From Amphimedon queenslandica (Eukaryota; Porifera; Demospongiae; Haplosclerida; Niphatidae), in NCBI RefSeq assembly GCF_000090795.2, contig NW_003546804.1, positions 27,820-58,782 on the forward strand: a DNA stretch of 30,963 nucleotides. Direction: 5' to 3'. Both the position numbers and the translations under genes were made by a program. Below the pieces are notes generated by a model. The model saw only the letters and a list, made by a program, of their open reading frames with translations, had not been told where the DNA came from and searched no databases. Shown here one piece after another: positions 10,204-21,024 of the stretch (positions are counted from its first letter, which is position 1; every line of letters starts with the position of its first letter).

Positions 10204-10740
10204 TTTTGTTTCCAAAAACTTAAATCAGGCAACGTATTACTATTTAGTATTAGACAGGTATTTCTATCTTGTATCACTGAACAGACTTCTGGACAATCAA
10301 TACCGACAACAGGAGCATTTTCAATCCATAGGAGGATGTGGCAATGAGGTGCTCCATGCTTTTGATATATTTTCTTAACACAACATTGCTCTACTGTGCC
10401 TTGAACACCTCTCTGGAGAATGACTAAGTTAAAGAAATCCTTAAATTTCTATCAAAATTGTCACGATACTGAAACAGGGTCCTCAGTACATAATCTAGAA
10501 ATACTATGTTATGATTGTGGAGCATTATTTACTTTTCTTAAATATTGTGCTATATCAGCTGAATGGCACTCAGCACAACTTAATGTTAGGAAAAGTGTTA
10601 GTGAGTCCTACTCAGAAATATTGCTTTGACTTCACCTTTACCACGTAACCAATATTGATTTGTGCCCCATATAGGAGCCAACATTGTACTTGAATTGCCC
10701 TCAAATTCTTTGTCTAACACATTAATTTTTGTAATATTTC
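10204..10740 (-). pseudogene. Helitron Rep (HUH endonuclease) domain
   Basis: The minus strand encodes APIWGTNQYWLRGKGEVKA, then after a frame change LTLFLTLSCAECHSADIAQY and LRKVNN, the start of the Helitron-like N domain. From about 10500 one frame runs through LCTEDPVSVS, DFFNLVILQRGVQGTVEQ, KKIYQKHGAPHCHILLWIEN and APVVGIDCPE. The HUH metal-binding pair (HCH) is intact at 10338-10346. In the family this enzyme nicks DNA using one or two tyrosines further along. Stops at about 10448-10457 (TGA CAA TTT TGA TAG) and the frame change near 10590 break the gene; the MITE interrupts it at 10203. Confidence 0.88.
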
Positions 10741-11345
10741 ATCAACAGTTTGACCAACATGACCCCTTGATGTCTTCAATAAAATTATATATGCCTGTTT
10801 TAAGGCCTTGTTAATTTTTAATCCATAATAGTGCAGACAATATGAATGATTTCTACAAAATCGGGAATCATTGTTTAAAAGTCTTGATTTTATGTATTCG
10901 CTAAATGATTAAAGTTTGTGCTGGATAGCTTTGTCTCGGATGGTGCTCTCCATATTGCTCAGTTGGAAATAAAGTGGGAAAGCATAACGAATTAAGATGC
11001 TCTTGCCTAATGTCAATAGGTGCTTTTTTACATTCGTTATTTTATATTGACTGATATCAGAACCTGTTGCAAATTCACTGTCAAGATTTCTCATTGTATA
11101 GGCCGAAAGGCCTTCTAAACCTTGATTGTTTGCTTTTTCAAGCATTTTACAAGTAGTATTGCTTGTATAACATTTTAGGCGATTCATCAATTGAATCATT
11201 GTCTACGTTTCTATAAAGCCAATTGATTTCTTTTAATTTCTTAGTGCTGCTTCTATTTTATTTACATCAACTAAACTAAGCCAGACATTATTTGATTTAA
11301 TAGGCTGTCCATTAATAATAATATAAGTTCTGGATTAGGCAAATA
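10741..11345 (-). pseudogene. Helitron N-terminal region
   Basis: Just left of 11320 the minus strand reads PIKSNNVWLSLVDVNKIEAA, matching the N-terminal NVWxxVVxVxKxxAALxxLKExN pattern I recall from sponge and cnidarian Helitron ORFs. The open frame 11199-10909 continues with TTCKMLEKANNQGLEGLSAY and TMRNLDSEFATGSDISQYK, then KKHLLTLG. It ends about 180 bp before the Rep domain is picked up in another frame (ILLKTSRGHVGQTVDEILQ). The start codon was not identified. Confidence 0.65.
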
Positions 11346-12233
11346 ATTAGAATTGATACCAACCTCATTTAAAGTTTCCATTTTCCATTTTTTTGTTTAA
11401 ACCCACAGTTTAAAGAAAATACCTCACGTATTTGTCAAATCTTTTATGATGTTGAGGAATCATTCAAAACATTGTTCACCCACAATCATCTTGACAATAG
11501 TTATCACGTGAAATATAATCTTTTCAGAATGAATTTAAGAAACTGTTTTAAATGTTTTGTCCATGTTTTTCTAGGTTTGTTGCAATATGTCCCAACAAGT
11601 AGAAAAAAGGAAACACATACAGTCTAGTTTGCAAGTGCTGAATAGTCTACCTTTGTTCTCAGAGCACTAACAGGGAATGCACACCATAGCTGGAATGGCC
11701 ACTGGCTTCTGGGGCACTTGCAGTTCACTGGTGGCAACTTTAACTAGGCAGAGAGGAGTGGTATGTCACATGGATAGTCACCTAACATGTAAGGCAATTA
11801 GCCACGCCTACTGCCACCCCGGCATGTGAATTTGTGGAGAAAGAAGACAGAGTTGGGTTTAAGATGAAAGACCCAGCTTGCCACTTCTTGTACATTAGGA
11901 AGACACAAAAGTAGTTAAGCCCGATTTTACATACGTGAAAAGGTATGATGGGTTGGCAACTTGTTAAACTACATCAAAGCAATAATAAAATTTTGAAAGA
12001 AAATGGATATTTTAAAATATCTTGAAAATTTAAATTATTTAAAATACAAAAATAAAGCCTTGTATATAAAACTAAATTCTAAACCCTAAAATTAGAAAAG
12101 GAACATAATGCAAAGCTCCTTATTAGACTGCAGCTCCTAATTAACTAAACACTACACCCTAACTCCTAAACCCTACACCTGAGCGCCCTGAAATTAGGAA
12201 TAGGACATAATTCGAAGAGCATGCTTCATACGC
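11346..12233. other. Non-coding region, telomere-like words only
   Basis: No gene seen. Between about 12070 and 12180 there are scattered CCCTAAA/CCTAAACCC words in AT-rich DNA, too irregular to be a telomeric array. Confidence 0.5.
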
Positions 12234-12383
12234 TGTGAGGGTTTGGGGTTTTGATTTTGATGTTTTTGTTAGTGTGTAATGAGAGTTTTGTGTCGGTGGT
12301 TGTGAGGGGGCTTTCCCCCCACAACACAAAAGCCTCACGAAACCCTAACAAATACATAAAAATCTAAATCCTGAAACCTCACA
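12234..12383. repeat. 150-bp imperfect foldback (long inverted repeat)
   Basis: The left arm (12234 to about 12310) and the reverse complement of the right arm (12383 to about 12315) share TGTGAGG, GATTTT/ATGT-TTTGTTAG, GAG-TTTTGTGT and a terminal TTGTG-GGGGG. The tip is GTTGTGaGGGGG-CTTT-CCCCCCACAAC at 12299-12325. The arms are roughly three-quarters identical over about 70 bp. It could be a MITE or a hairpin-forming transcript. Confidence 0.75.
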
Positions 12384-12453
12384 CCCTCCTTGAGTTATTG
12401 TGCATAGTCATTACTATTATTTTGATAATTAAAAGGTGTCAAAAGACCCCGCT

Positions 12454-12469
12454 GGTTCTGAAAAGAACC
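12454..12469 (-). promoter_or_regulatory. Histone-type 3' stem-loop
   Basis: On the minus strand the sequence is GGTTCTTTTCAGAACC: a 6-bp stem starting GG, a TTTC loop, and a stem ending CC. It fits the metazoan replication-dependent histone stem-loop pattern (GGYYYT-TTTC-ARRRCC) bound by SLBP. It begins 24 bases after the stop codon of the Merlin-like frame on the same strand. No histone coding sequence lies upstream in the window. Confidence 0.5.
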
Positions 12470-12492
12470 GGTTGATAACTGTGATGATTGGA

Positions 12493-13451
12493 TTAGGATG
12501 ACTGATGATTAAATGATAGAGAAAGGGTGGATAGACATTTTGATTTTGTCAAGAAAGGGAGATACATATCATCGACAGTTTGTAAGTACTTGTGGCGAAA
12601 AATAACTTCCGCAAAATACGAGTGACACAAATTTTGACTTGTACCGCTGCGTGGGAGATATCTCTTGACTGCCTGCCATGTACTTTCAATGTTTTGTATA
12701 TGGTCACCTGTCTCTAAGTTAACAAATAGATAGCTATTGTTAACATGTGCCATGCCCATACACAAGCCTTTCTATACTGCTATATGACTTCCATTAGTCA
12801 GTTCTTTGTTCTGGGCTTGATGTACTATTCTAGTATAGGGATCTGTGTTTCAGCCCTTCCTTCCTGAAAAGTTACTAAAAACACTGTCTGGTCCGACGGC
12901 AAATCCCACCCAAAACCGAAACACCATCCACCGTCATCCACCTATTATATTTCATCTTCCCAAACTTGGATTCGTCTACTTCAACTACTTCCCCTGGACC
13001 TCGTACTTGAGTAGACTCATCCTCCAAAATAGTGGAGCATACTTCTCTGTAAAAGTTGTACTAATCACATACGGTATGTGTGCTCGTAATGACACATTAC
13101 TCATAGCATTCTTCTCGCTAAATTTATACACCCAAAAGTAAGTTAAAAGTAACACCAGGACACTGTGATTCTTGCATTCCCAAGCCATGTGCCCTGCCTA
13201 ATGCTCTCTTTCGAGTTACACACCTTGCTGATGCACCTCCAACAGTAACCATTTTTGCTATAGGATTTGTTTTGGGTAAGCCTCATCCTTCCATTACTGC
13301 ATTTCCCACAATCGACATCTGTGAAATTCCCAATTACCATTTGTCTCAGCCAAGTGTAAGGGTCATCCTCTGTTAATTTGTATAGGTATCTCAAAATCAT
13401 CCTAGAAGAAGCAGTAGTAGCAAAAGAAGAGCTAGAACTAGCAGTTGCCAT
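12493..13451 (-). pseudogene. Merlin / IS1016-type DDE transposase remnant
   Basis: Read leftwards from an ATG near 13451: a Ser-rich start, then a zinc-ribbon-like block with DCGKC and YCWRCISKVCNSKESIRQGTW (about 13160-13300), typical of Merlin/IS1595-like transposases. KFSEKNAMSNVSL follows, then after a frameshift near 13050 YREVCSTILEDEST and VEVDESKFG (12961-12985), the first catalytic Asp region. RWMTVDGVSVLGGICR ends at two stops (about 12870). The C-terminal block HVNNSYLFVNLETGDHIQNI, ESTWQAVKRYLPR and the stop at 12493 match the NHS-xxFV-xxTGxHTQ-xE-xW end of the family. The stretch holding the middle Asp is degenerate and holds a TAG. Terminal inverted repeats were not identified. 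Confidence 0.85.
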
Positions 13452-14892
13452 TGTAAAACACGTGGAAGAACTGATCACGTAATGCCACGCCCATGTTTGG
13501 TATGCCACACCCAAGTTACATAACAGTACATCTGGTAAAATGGCAAGTTTCTGTCGGCACCGGTAATCTGCATTGCATCCTGGCTTGTTCCTTAGTTGGC
13601 TTGATGGCTAGAAGAAAGAGAGAACGAGTAACAAACTGCCACTTCAATCTTGAGTGCTAAATATGCTACACACATTTTCATTGAGTGCCTACAATATAAG
13701 AATGCTCCAGCCACTCTAACAATCACACTGACAGTAAAGCATGTATTTGTCTTCATCCCAAACAATGATAGAACAAGTGTTTTAAGTACCAACACCTTCA
13801 AGCAACTTTTTCTTCATTTTAAACTTGTATGGTCATGTGATCAATCATGTGATGTCAGTTGTAACACGGAGAGTAAATGGAATCATTAAAGATTGGTTTT
13901 ACAGCATTTTCTCCATGCAACGATGATGAATGAAGGCTCATAACTTGAGATAGGTAAGCCGTATTGACATGCAACAAGCACCAATCGATAAATAATCGTA
14001 AGAGCAACTTTCTGACATACTATATTTTTCCAACTTTTTAGTCTAATGTCTATTTTCTCAGACCACACGACATGTAGCCATCGTTCAATAAATGGAACTG
14101 TTTAGAATTGGCAAGCTTATAATTTTTATTAGTTTTATAAGCAATTCTGCCCTTACTTTTCACACAATGCTTAGTAGTAAGCTCGAGCATAAGATCTATT
14201 TTTAACAATAAATTCTTCAAATTTTCTTTTATTTTCGTATTTTTTAAACCTTTTTCATTAGACTTGGCACAAGTTCAGTCACTTTTAATTTTGCAACTTT
14301 TCTTTTTTACAACTAGCACCGCAAAAAGTAAACTTAGCATGACAACAACACACAAGGACCATAACATAAAGTAGGGAGACTTTCCATCAATACAAGTGGC
14401 AAATCTACTGCTTATCATTATAAAAACTTATCTTCATGTATTGAAAAAAGTGCTATATTAAAGTCAAGTGCCACTGATCAAAACTATCTTTAAAGAACAG
14501 AGTAGCTTAATGTTAAAGTCATTGTAGTTAATTTAGGAAGTATATACATTTTAAATTATTAATTTACTTACCTATTACTAGCACTAAAAAGAAATGGTAA
14601 TCTCTTACTCTGTGGACTCATTAAAAGCCAGCAGAACTGCAAAAGAAGATAAAAGAGCAGAGCAGACATATAAATTATTTTAGTCGCTATGGCAACTCTG
14701 AGCATGAGTAGGTTGTGTGCCACCCGATACGTACCGGAAATATTTCATGATAATATTTTAGAACATACCCAAAATGTAGTTGTACAACCCTTCTTGAATT
14801 GCTTATGAGATAGCATAATACTTTTGGCAGTATAGAGTAGCCATGGCAACAAAATTAACTGAGCAAATTAACTGCATTAATTTTGGCTCATA
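13452..14892. other. No gene recognised
   Basis: Several 60-80 codon frames occur on both strands (13592-13889, 13886-14068), but none has a motif or plausible composition. The right end of the Merlin element must lie somewhere near the start of this stretch. Confidence 0.45.
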
Positions 14893-15051
14893 GTGGCTGC
14901 TAACTCAGTAACTCATTTTACTAAAGGGCAGAAAGTGGTATTGAAAAGTTATTTCCACGAGAAGGGAATAAAATCTTTCCATAAAGGACACATGGCTGCT
15001 ATTGAGGGTATTGCGAAAGACTTTCAATGCTCAGTGAGAAAAGTGAAGGAT
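14893..15051 (+). CDS. Homeodomain-like helix-turn-helix exon
   Basis: The frame after CATAG at 14892 encodes VAANSVTHFTKGQKVVLKSY, FHEKGIKSFHKGHMAAIEGI and AKDFQCSVRKVKD, followed directly by GTACAT. F-T-x-x-Q-x-x-x-L-x-x-x-F matches homeodomain helix 1, AAIEGIAKDF helix 2, and S-V-x-K-V-K the start of helix 3. A homeodomain would continue WF-N or WI-N, and a splice junction at this point would supply it. The loop between helices 1 and 2 is about four residues longer than in the classical fold. I recall similar FTEEQ...VK-WI-N sequences in uncharacterised invertebrate, perhaps transposon-borne, ORFs. No second exon was found downstream. Confidence 0.35.
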
Positions 15052-15132
15052 GTACATTATTCATACTACACACATTATGTTACTTATAATTGTATCCACA
15101 TTGAAGCTTGTAACTTAATTGGGAGGCAATAA

Positions 15133-16970
15133 TATTGTGAGGATAAGATTCCTATTTTAGAGGTTCAGTGACAGACATCTATATTGTATTGGGACTGACT
15201 ACTACATGCATGTCCTTGTTTATGACATAGGATAGAGGTGTCCCTATTTCAGTGTCCATACAATAGCAGATTTGACATATTTTGTACCCTATACCTGTAG
15301 TTTGTAAATTCACGGGATTCATGTTTTCATAAGATAGTACAACCTTGAGTATAACGAAGTACAAGCATGTATATGACTTGTATCTATGTAATTTTTTCAT
15401 TTTGTTGCTATTGCTTGTATTTCACTCCAAATTTGCGAGGTTATAAAATAGCACGTGTCAATGCAACAGATCTGATTTGTTACTTACCTTCTAGTACTGA
15501 TATTAATTTTAGTTCAATTATAAATTTTGTGACGGAGATAAAGACAAACAAAACTAGATGAATCAGTCGTGAGGCATTAATAGCAAGCTATGGCAATACC
15601 CAGGAGAGAAACGATTTAATGAGTAAGAAAAGAGATTTCTAAATGAAATAAATCAATGAGAGAGGTATGAGAATGCTGGAGTGACAATTAGAGTAAAGGC
15701 AGACAAAGTGACAACTGTGTTGATTTGAAGAATCAAAGTATTTCATGAAGTGTGATTATAAAAATTATAAAGGTAATTCCATATTTACTATTTAAGTCTA
15801 TTTAAGTGGCCTTTTTGTCAAAAAATAGTTTGCAGATTAATTGTATACAGTCTACACAAATGCCCTACACTTGTCTGAACACCGGAAGTGCAGGAAATCA
15901 TATGGCTTCACTCATGCTGTAATGGATACTCTTACTATTTTACTTATTCCTTTTACATAAATACTTAAACAGTGCTGTAACTAGCACCATTAAAAGAGGA
16001 GAAGTTGCTAGTTATAAAGAAACAAGTTTGGTTCTCATGTCCGAAGTTTAAGCAAAGATATGCCACCGTGAAAATTATTTGTTTAATAAGAATTGTTTGA
16101 TATTGATTTTTGTGCAAATCATTCACAGACTACCTGGAACCTCTATAGTCTTTCCATAGACTTAGGAAGGTGTAATCTACATGTCCTGCTAGTTTCAATC
16201 TTAATGGAGCAGATAAAACTAGAAAAAGTGCCTTAAACTTGGTCACAATTAGGTGACCTAAAATCCTGGATATACAAGAGTTGTTCTCTTTATTTTACCA
16301 TAAACTGACTCTCCTCCTTGCTATTATCAAGAATGAGCTTCATCTGTGTTTCTGTTTAGGAGATACACATCTACTTGCACAGCCACCATCTTCACTTTTT
16401 AGCCACAAAGCAACTTTGATTGTTGTGCAAATCAATCACAGGGATGCTGGGCCTTTGCCAAAGGGTCTGGTACTGTACTTACCTTTGCTTAATACATTGT
16501 GAGACTCCTCAGTTGCTGGGTCTTATTTTATTCAGGTAAATTTCCCCTCAAAGTCGCTATGTTTGTCAGAAATTGCCAAATTATTAGCTAATCAGCTACA
16601 CGTGGTTAAAATTTCGAATAAGTTTAATTATGTTCATAAGCCAATGGCAATGAATAACATTATATCACTGACGTATCTGGAAGTGAAGCCATAGAGGACC
16701 CATTCACAATTGTGTAGGGCCTTCGTGTAGACTGATATAGAGAAATGCTCAAAAGTAAAGTGTGCCATTCTGCCGATCCTCATTGATGATTGTGACCACT
16801 GCATTTGTAAACATTTCAAATTTAGCGATACGTTATTAAAAGCCAGTGAATTAATTTTAGTCAGAAGTGGCAGGTCATGTGGAAACCTTTACTTTAGGGA
16901 TTTAAAAATTAAGTGAAAGAAGCAGTGAAATATTCCACCATTAATAATCTATGTTTATAAGACTAATATT
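15133..16970. other. AT-rich region, no gene seen
   Basis: Only short frames of low-complexity composition. A phrase TGTGCAAATCA-TCACAG occurs at about 16112 and 16426, the only internal repetition noticed. Confidence 0.5.
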
Positions 16971-17218
16971 TAATTGTGACAATAATTAACAAAAGGTACC
17001 CTATGGCAAATTTTACAATTCTTCTTTATAATGAAAAATATCAACCTGTGAGTGATCTGTCAGACAGCCATTGTTTTTAAAAGTTACACTGTAACTTTTT
17101 GCATCCTGTAGTGAAATTTTTTGATGAATATAGCTCAGGAAACTGGATTTTTTTTGGCTATAAAGACAAATTTCACTACCCGCCATAAGGTACCTTTTGT
17201 CAATTATGGTCACAATTA
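16971..17218. mobile_element. 248-bp element with 37-bp inverted termini, TA-flanked
   Basis: Left arm 16971-17007 and right arm 17182-17218 match as inverted repeats at 34 of 37 positions; both include TAATTGTGAC and ACAAAAGGTACC. The outermost bases are TA on both sides, so this could be a TA target duplication flanking ends that begin ATTGTGAC. Pairing continues weakly inwards (CTTTATA-AAAA). It is a MITE of the TA-target type or a hairpin-producing locus. The 79-codon minus frame inside is not a gene. Confidence 0.75.
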
Positions 17219-17750
17219 CTTGATTTAACAGATTCTGTCTCATGTGTCCCATTGTTGTTTCTTAATGAGGCTTCCGGTATTCCTTCTTTTATGTATAAAT
17301 GGTATGTAAATGTAGGATTTTCAGATCTACAAATGTACATAGCTACTGCATAGTTTAATTTCAACATTATTTTAGTAATAGAGCATTCGGTATTTGCTGT
17401 ATTTATCGGTAAACTGTTTCTGTGTATACTTTATACATATACCTGTTTTCTTATGCCCTAACTAAAACAGTATTGCTTTAATTTAAAACAAACAAATTAT
17501 AAACTTTGGTACAGTTAGTATATATCAATAAGTGATATCTGCATGTAGATTGTGCATGGATGTGTATGTACATGTACATGTTTTATCTTGATGCATGTCA
17601 TGTCTATTTGTACAAGTACATATAGTTACATATAGTAAAGCATAATGATGAGATTATATATTGGCACTTTTTGCCTACATCAGTAACTAATATTTTTCAA
17701 ATTACAAGTGATTTCATCATTATATTATACTATACTATATCCCAATTCAG

Positions 17751-18014
17751 TTTGGAACTAATGTGGAAGCTGCGTGGATTTTAAAAAATGTAGCTATGTC
17801 ACAAAATAACATAAATAATGATATTCATAGAGGAATGGCAGCTGTGTTGTTTCACTCTTATAACAGTCTTGCTGCTGCTGATAAGCCATACAATAGCTTC
17901 TGGAGTCTTCTAGTTTTCATAAAGGCCATTATTATCAGAAGATCTTGCTTTATTAGCTTTTTAAAAGAAGAATCAGTTTGGGCGCTAGACTACATGTGCT
18001 TATGTAAACTATGA
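17751..18014 (+). CDS. Possible exon, weak armadillo-like motif
   Basis: After a fair acceptor (CCCAATTCAG at 17741-17750) the frame encodes FGTNVEAAWILKNVAMSQNN followed by INNDIHRGMAAVLFHSYNSL. EAAWxLxNxA is the consensus of helix 3 of armadillo repeats in importin-alpha-like proteins, but a single copy is weak evidence. No donor is obvious, the frame simply ends at 18014, and neighbouring exons were not seen. Confidence 0.15.
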   Translation, partial: FGTNVEAAWILKNVAMSQNNINNDIHRGMAAVLFHSYNSLAAADKPYNSFWSLLVFIKAIIIRRSCFISFLKEESVWALDYMCLCKL

Positions 18015-20030
18015 CGTCATGGAACGTCATTGTGGTTAGCTTTGGTATGCCGTTCGGTTTATAGGGAGAACCCAGTTTTTAGGGTTCCCAAGGGTTAAGG
18101 CACCCAAGGTTTCACAGATTTTGATGGGCTTTGGCGACTAAGAACCTGTGAAAGTTTTATCTTTATATCACTTTCCTAAAAAGTTGTTGCAGTTTTTTGT
18201 CCCAAACTCAACTGGGATATAGTATACATGTACATACACTAGACATAAAATTATACCAATCAACTTTTGTGTATTAAGCTGCTATATAATATAAAATTTT
18301 AATGACTGAATGACATTATTATTAAATTTTACAGATTACGTGGTGACTGCACTTTAATTATAATTTTAGAATTGAATTAATGCTAAGCTGAGCCGCTGTA
18401 AAAGAAAAGGACTTGTGGCTTATCTGAAGTTGGTGAAACAATCATAAATATAATAGACATTGAAGGTTGTAGTAGTTTTAACTTTGGGGACTGTTTGCTC
18501 TTCTGCTATACATTAGGAACTTAATAATTTTTACATGCAGATTGAATTGCCAACTATTGCGATTAAGAAAGGTTTTTGTAAGAGGTCTGGATTTCATGTT
18601 TTTTTCACAAACTGTCATTGTAAAAAGATTGTGCTAAATTGATTTGTTATTAGGCGCCATATCTGAACTTTCATGTAAGTGGCACCAATTATCTGTATCT
18701 GCTAAGAGTGAATGATCTGATAAAAGAAAAGTTGTAACAAATTCATGTTACAAACAAAAAGCAATTAGCTATTTTGTATAGAAATATAAGGACATGTATA
18801 ATAATTCTTAGTGTGTCTAACAGTGTTTCTGTTTATGTAACCTGCAGTTTATTGTTGTTTCTTTAGATTACTTTCAAAATCTTTCTAAACTTGTACTGGA
18901 GGGCTATGCTACTGTACTCAATCTGCAAACACTTGAAGCAAAGTATTAATTACTCATCAAAAAGTTGAAACTTTTGTTGAGAAACAGCTTTGAAGACAAA
19001 TTTTTTACATGCATCTGCTGTAAGTCATGTAATCTAATTAAAACTAAATTATTGCACGATGCTATAGGATCAGAATTATGAGAAAAAAAAGAATATTTTT
19101 AATTATGGAAGTGCGTCTAGCATGGACGAATAACTACAGTAAACCTTTACATACTGCTGATGTAACGCAATAACATTGTTAACAATAGGATGTGTACCAT
19201 ACAGAAACATGCAGGATCTGGGCTGTACAGTAACAGGTCTACCTAAAGTTACTGACATTTAGCAACCATCACTGTACACTAATAAGGAATTGAAGAGGAT
19301 TATAACAATTCAGATGACATGAAATCTATTGCTTTATGATCATGTATCACAAGACACATTTAGTTTCATTTCGATTGTAAAAATAACAGTGTGTGCATTT
19401 AAAATACAAGAATGTTCAATGTCTGAGAAGGGGTGCTAAAATTAAGATGAAAGACTTGTTTATTAAGCTTTTCTTTTATGCTTTTATCAACATCAATAAA
19501 TGTCTCAAACAAGTTCAGGTATTGTTCACATATTAATTCAAAGTATAGGCCCCCCCACGCTCAATACCTGTTAGTATGGGATGGAAAACCCGGGCACGCC
19601 AATGGGGGTCAATTAATACCACAAATAAACCCAGCCAACTAATCCACCCCTAAATTACCTCAATTTGCTAAACCACATTTTTGGCATCTAGGATTAAACT
19701 CAATTAGGGGTTAGATTTAATTAGGGATTACCTCCATTATGCCGCCCACGCAGTACCCCACAATTAGTCATAAATAAATCATGGGTGATCACAAATGGGC
19801 GGGTCGATAACAGGAGGCTCCACCAATACCCACCAAAAAACGGGCCACCCGAGACCAAACGCAGGCTGCAGATGAGGGTGGACCATGTCATTCACTGATT
19901 ATCCCTAACCCCACTGTGTCATGAAAGTAGAAAAACAATAACAAAAAACAATGAAAAAGCAACCAAAAACTACGTCACATCACAACAGGCACACAAACAC
20001 AAATGGAAAAACCAGCCATCACACCAAGTG
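18015..20030. other. No gene seen; right part is DIRS 3' flank or UTR
   Basis: 18015-19540 is AT-rich without coding signal. From about 19545 the base composition changes to GC-richer DNA (CCCGGGCACGCC, then 19800-20030), continuous with the DIRS-like element, so its 3' untranslated part and terminal repeat probably lie here. I could not define the end. Confidence 0.45.
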
Positions 20031-21024
20031 TCAAGACCTGAACCCCGTGCCCAGTCCATGTTGAACTAAGGCCGCCAGACTGCTCCCAAATGTTGCCAGC
20101 TGCTGCCGAGGGATTCGAACGTACACTAGGAAGGCATAACTTGATTATCGGCCAAGGGTTTAGATTGTCCAGTCCTGCAAGCCAGCCATAGCAGCAGTGG
20201 TGGCTGCCCCAATGCAGAAGCTGTGCCTGGAAAACAGGTGGGCTTCTAGCCCAACCTCAATCAATAGATCCCGAAGTGCCAAAACAAAGGCACCTTTTAA
20301 GAGTGTAGAGCCATGCTCTGTTAAAAAAGAAGGGGCCCAAGGCCGAGCCCCTTACCACCATATAGGCCAACAGTGCAGCAACTGGGCATACAGGGGAGTC
20401 GAATACTGAGAAAAACATCAACGCCCCTACCAAACTGATCACACTTCGAGACACGGAGGGTGAACCCGGAAAACAGAGGGATGCTCAATACAGTCCATGC
20501 ATACATCCCTCCACGCTAGATGGATTGCCGAGTTAAAACCACAGGCACTGGACACTAGTATCTCACCCATGTGGAAGCGAAAAACGCCATACTGCAGACT
20601 GCCTACATCATAATGGTATGTGAGACCAACCTGACGCCGGTTCAGGGCCAAAAGAACTGCCCCAAAACCTCCCAGTGATCAGAAGTCTTGGGCAGGATGC
20701 CTGTTGCTGAAGTGCCCTCATTCTAGCCCGACCCCTCAGGACCAGCAGGAATCTTGGTAATGTAGACACCTCCCGCAGCTCCGGATAGCCCAACAGATCT
20801 TGAGAAAGACGAACCGCCGCTAGGCATCCCTTGATCGACGTAGGAGCCATGCCCTCCTGGACCAAAAAGCCACATAATAGCAGAGGAGAGGCTTCAAGAC
20901 TGGAAACAGGTGGGGACTCCATAACTCTGGCAATAACCATGATATTGCCCCAGCGCTGAGCTGCACGTCCTCTGGTTAGACAAGCAATGCCTAGGGAACA
21001 ATAGTTCTGAAGCGCCAAGTCCAA
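20031..21024 (-). pseudogene. DIRS-like tyrosine recombinase (YR)
   Basis: From about 21024 the frame gives the core-binding part: SSLEASPLLLCGFLVQEGM, APTSIKGCLAAVRLSQDLLG and LVLRGRARMRAL. Next frames give YGVFRFHMGEILVSSACGF (20560-20600), then SPVCPVAALLAYMVVRG (near 20370-20400) and GPFFFNRAWL. The catalytic end reads HSFCIGAATTAA (His at 20223-20225), TLGR-stop-SSY and LVYVRIPRQQLA with the candidate nucleophile Tyr at 20121-20123, 35 residues from the His as in active YRs. The gene stops at 20031. In active relatives FFRxGE and HSFRIG carry the two arginines; here they are His and Cys. In the family this enzyme inserts a circular DNA intermediate. Several frameshifts and two stops are present. 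Confidence 0.85.

Larger units (their letters stand above)
7247..11345 (-). mobile_element. Helitron (Rep/helicase rolling-circle transposon), decayed
   Basis: Read leftwards from about 11345, the minus strand gives the N-terminal region, the Helitron-like N/Rep domain with an HUH motif, a linker region and a PIF1-type helicase ending at 7247: the order of an autonomous animal Helitron RepHel protein. It is broken by stops and frameshifts and by a TA-flanked insertion at 9953-10203. I could not place the TC and CTRR ends or the terminal hairpin. No OTU or RPA domain was recognised. Confidence 0.85.

Noticed and set aside
12070..12180. CCCTAAA words suggesting an interstitial telomere array
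   Set aside because: Units are irregular and widely spaced, with no consistent period.
20090..20170. tRNA-like B box (GTTCGAATCCC on the minus strand)
   Set aside because: The same bases encode the VRIPR end of the tyrosine recombinase in frame; no A box or cloverleaf.
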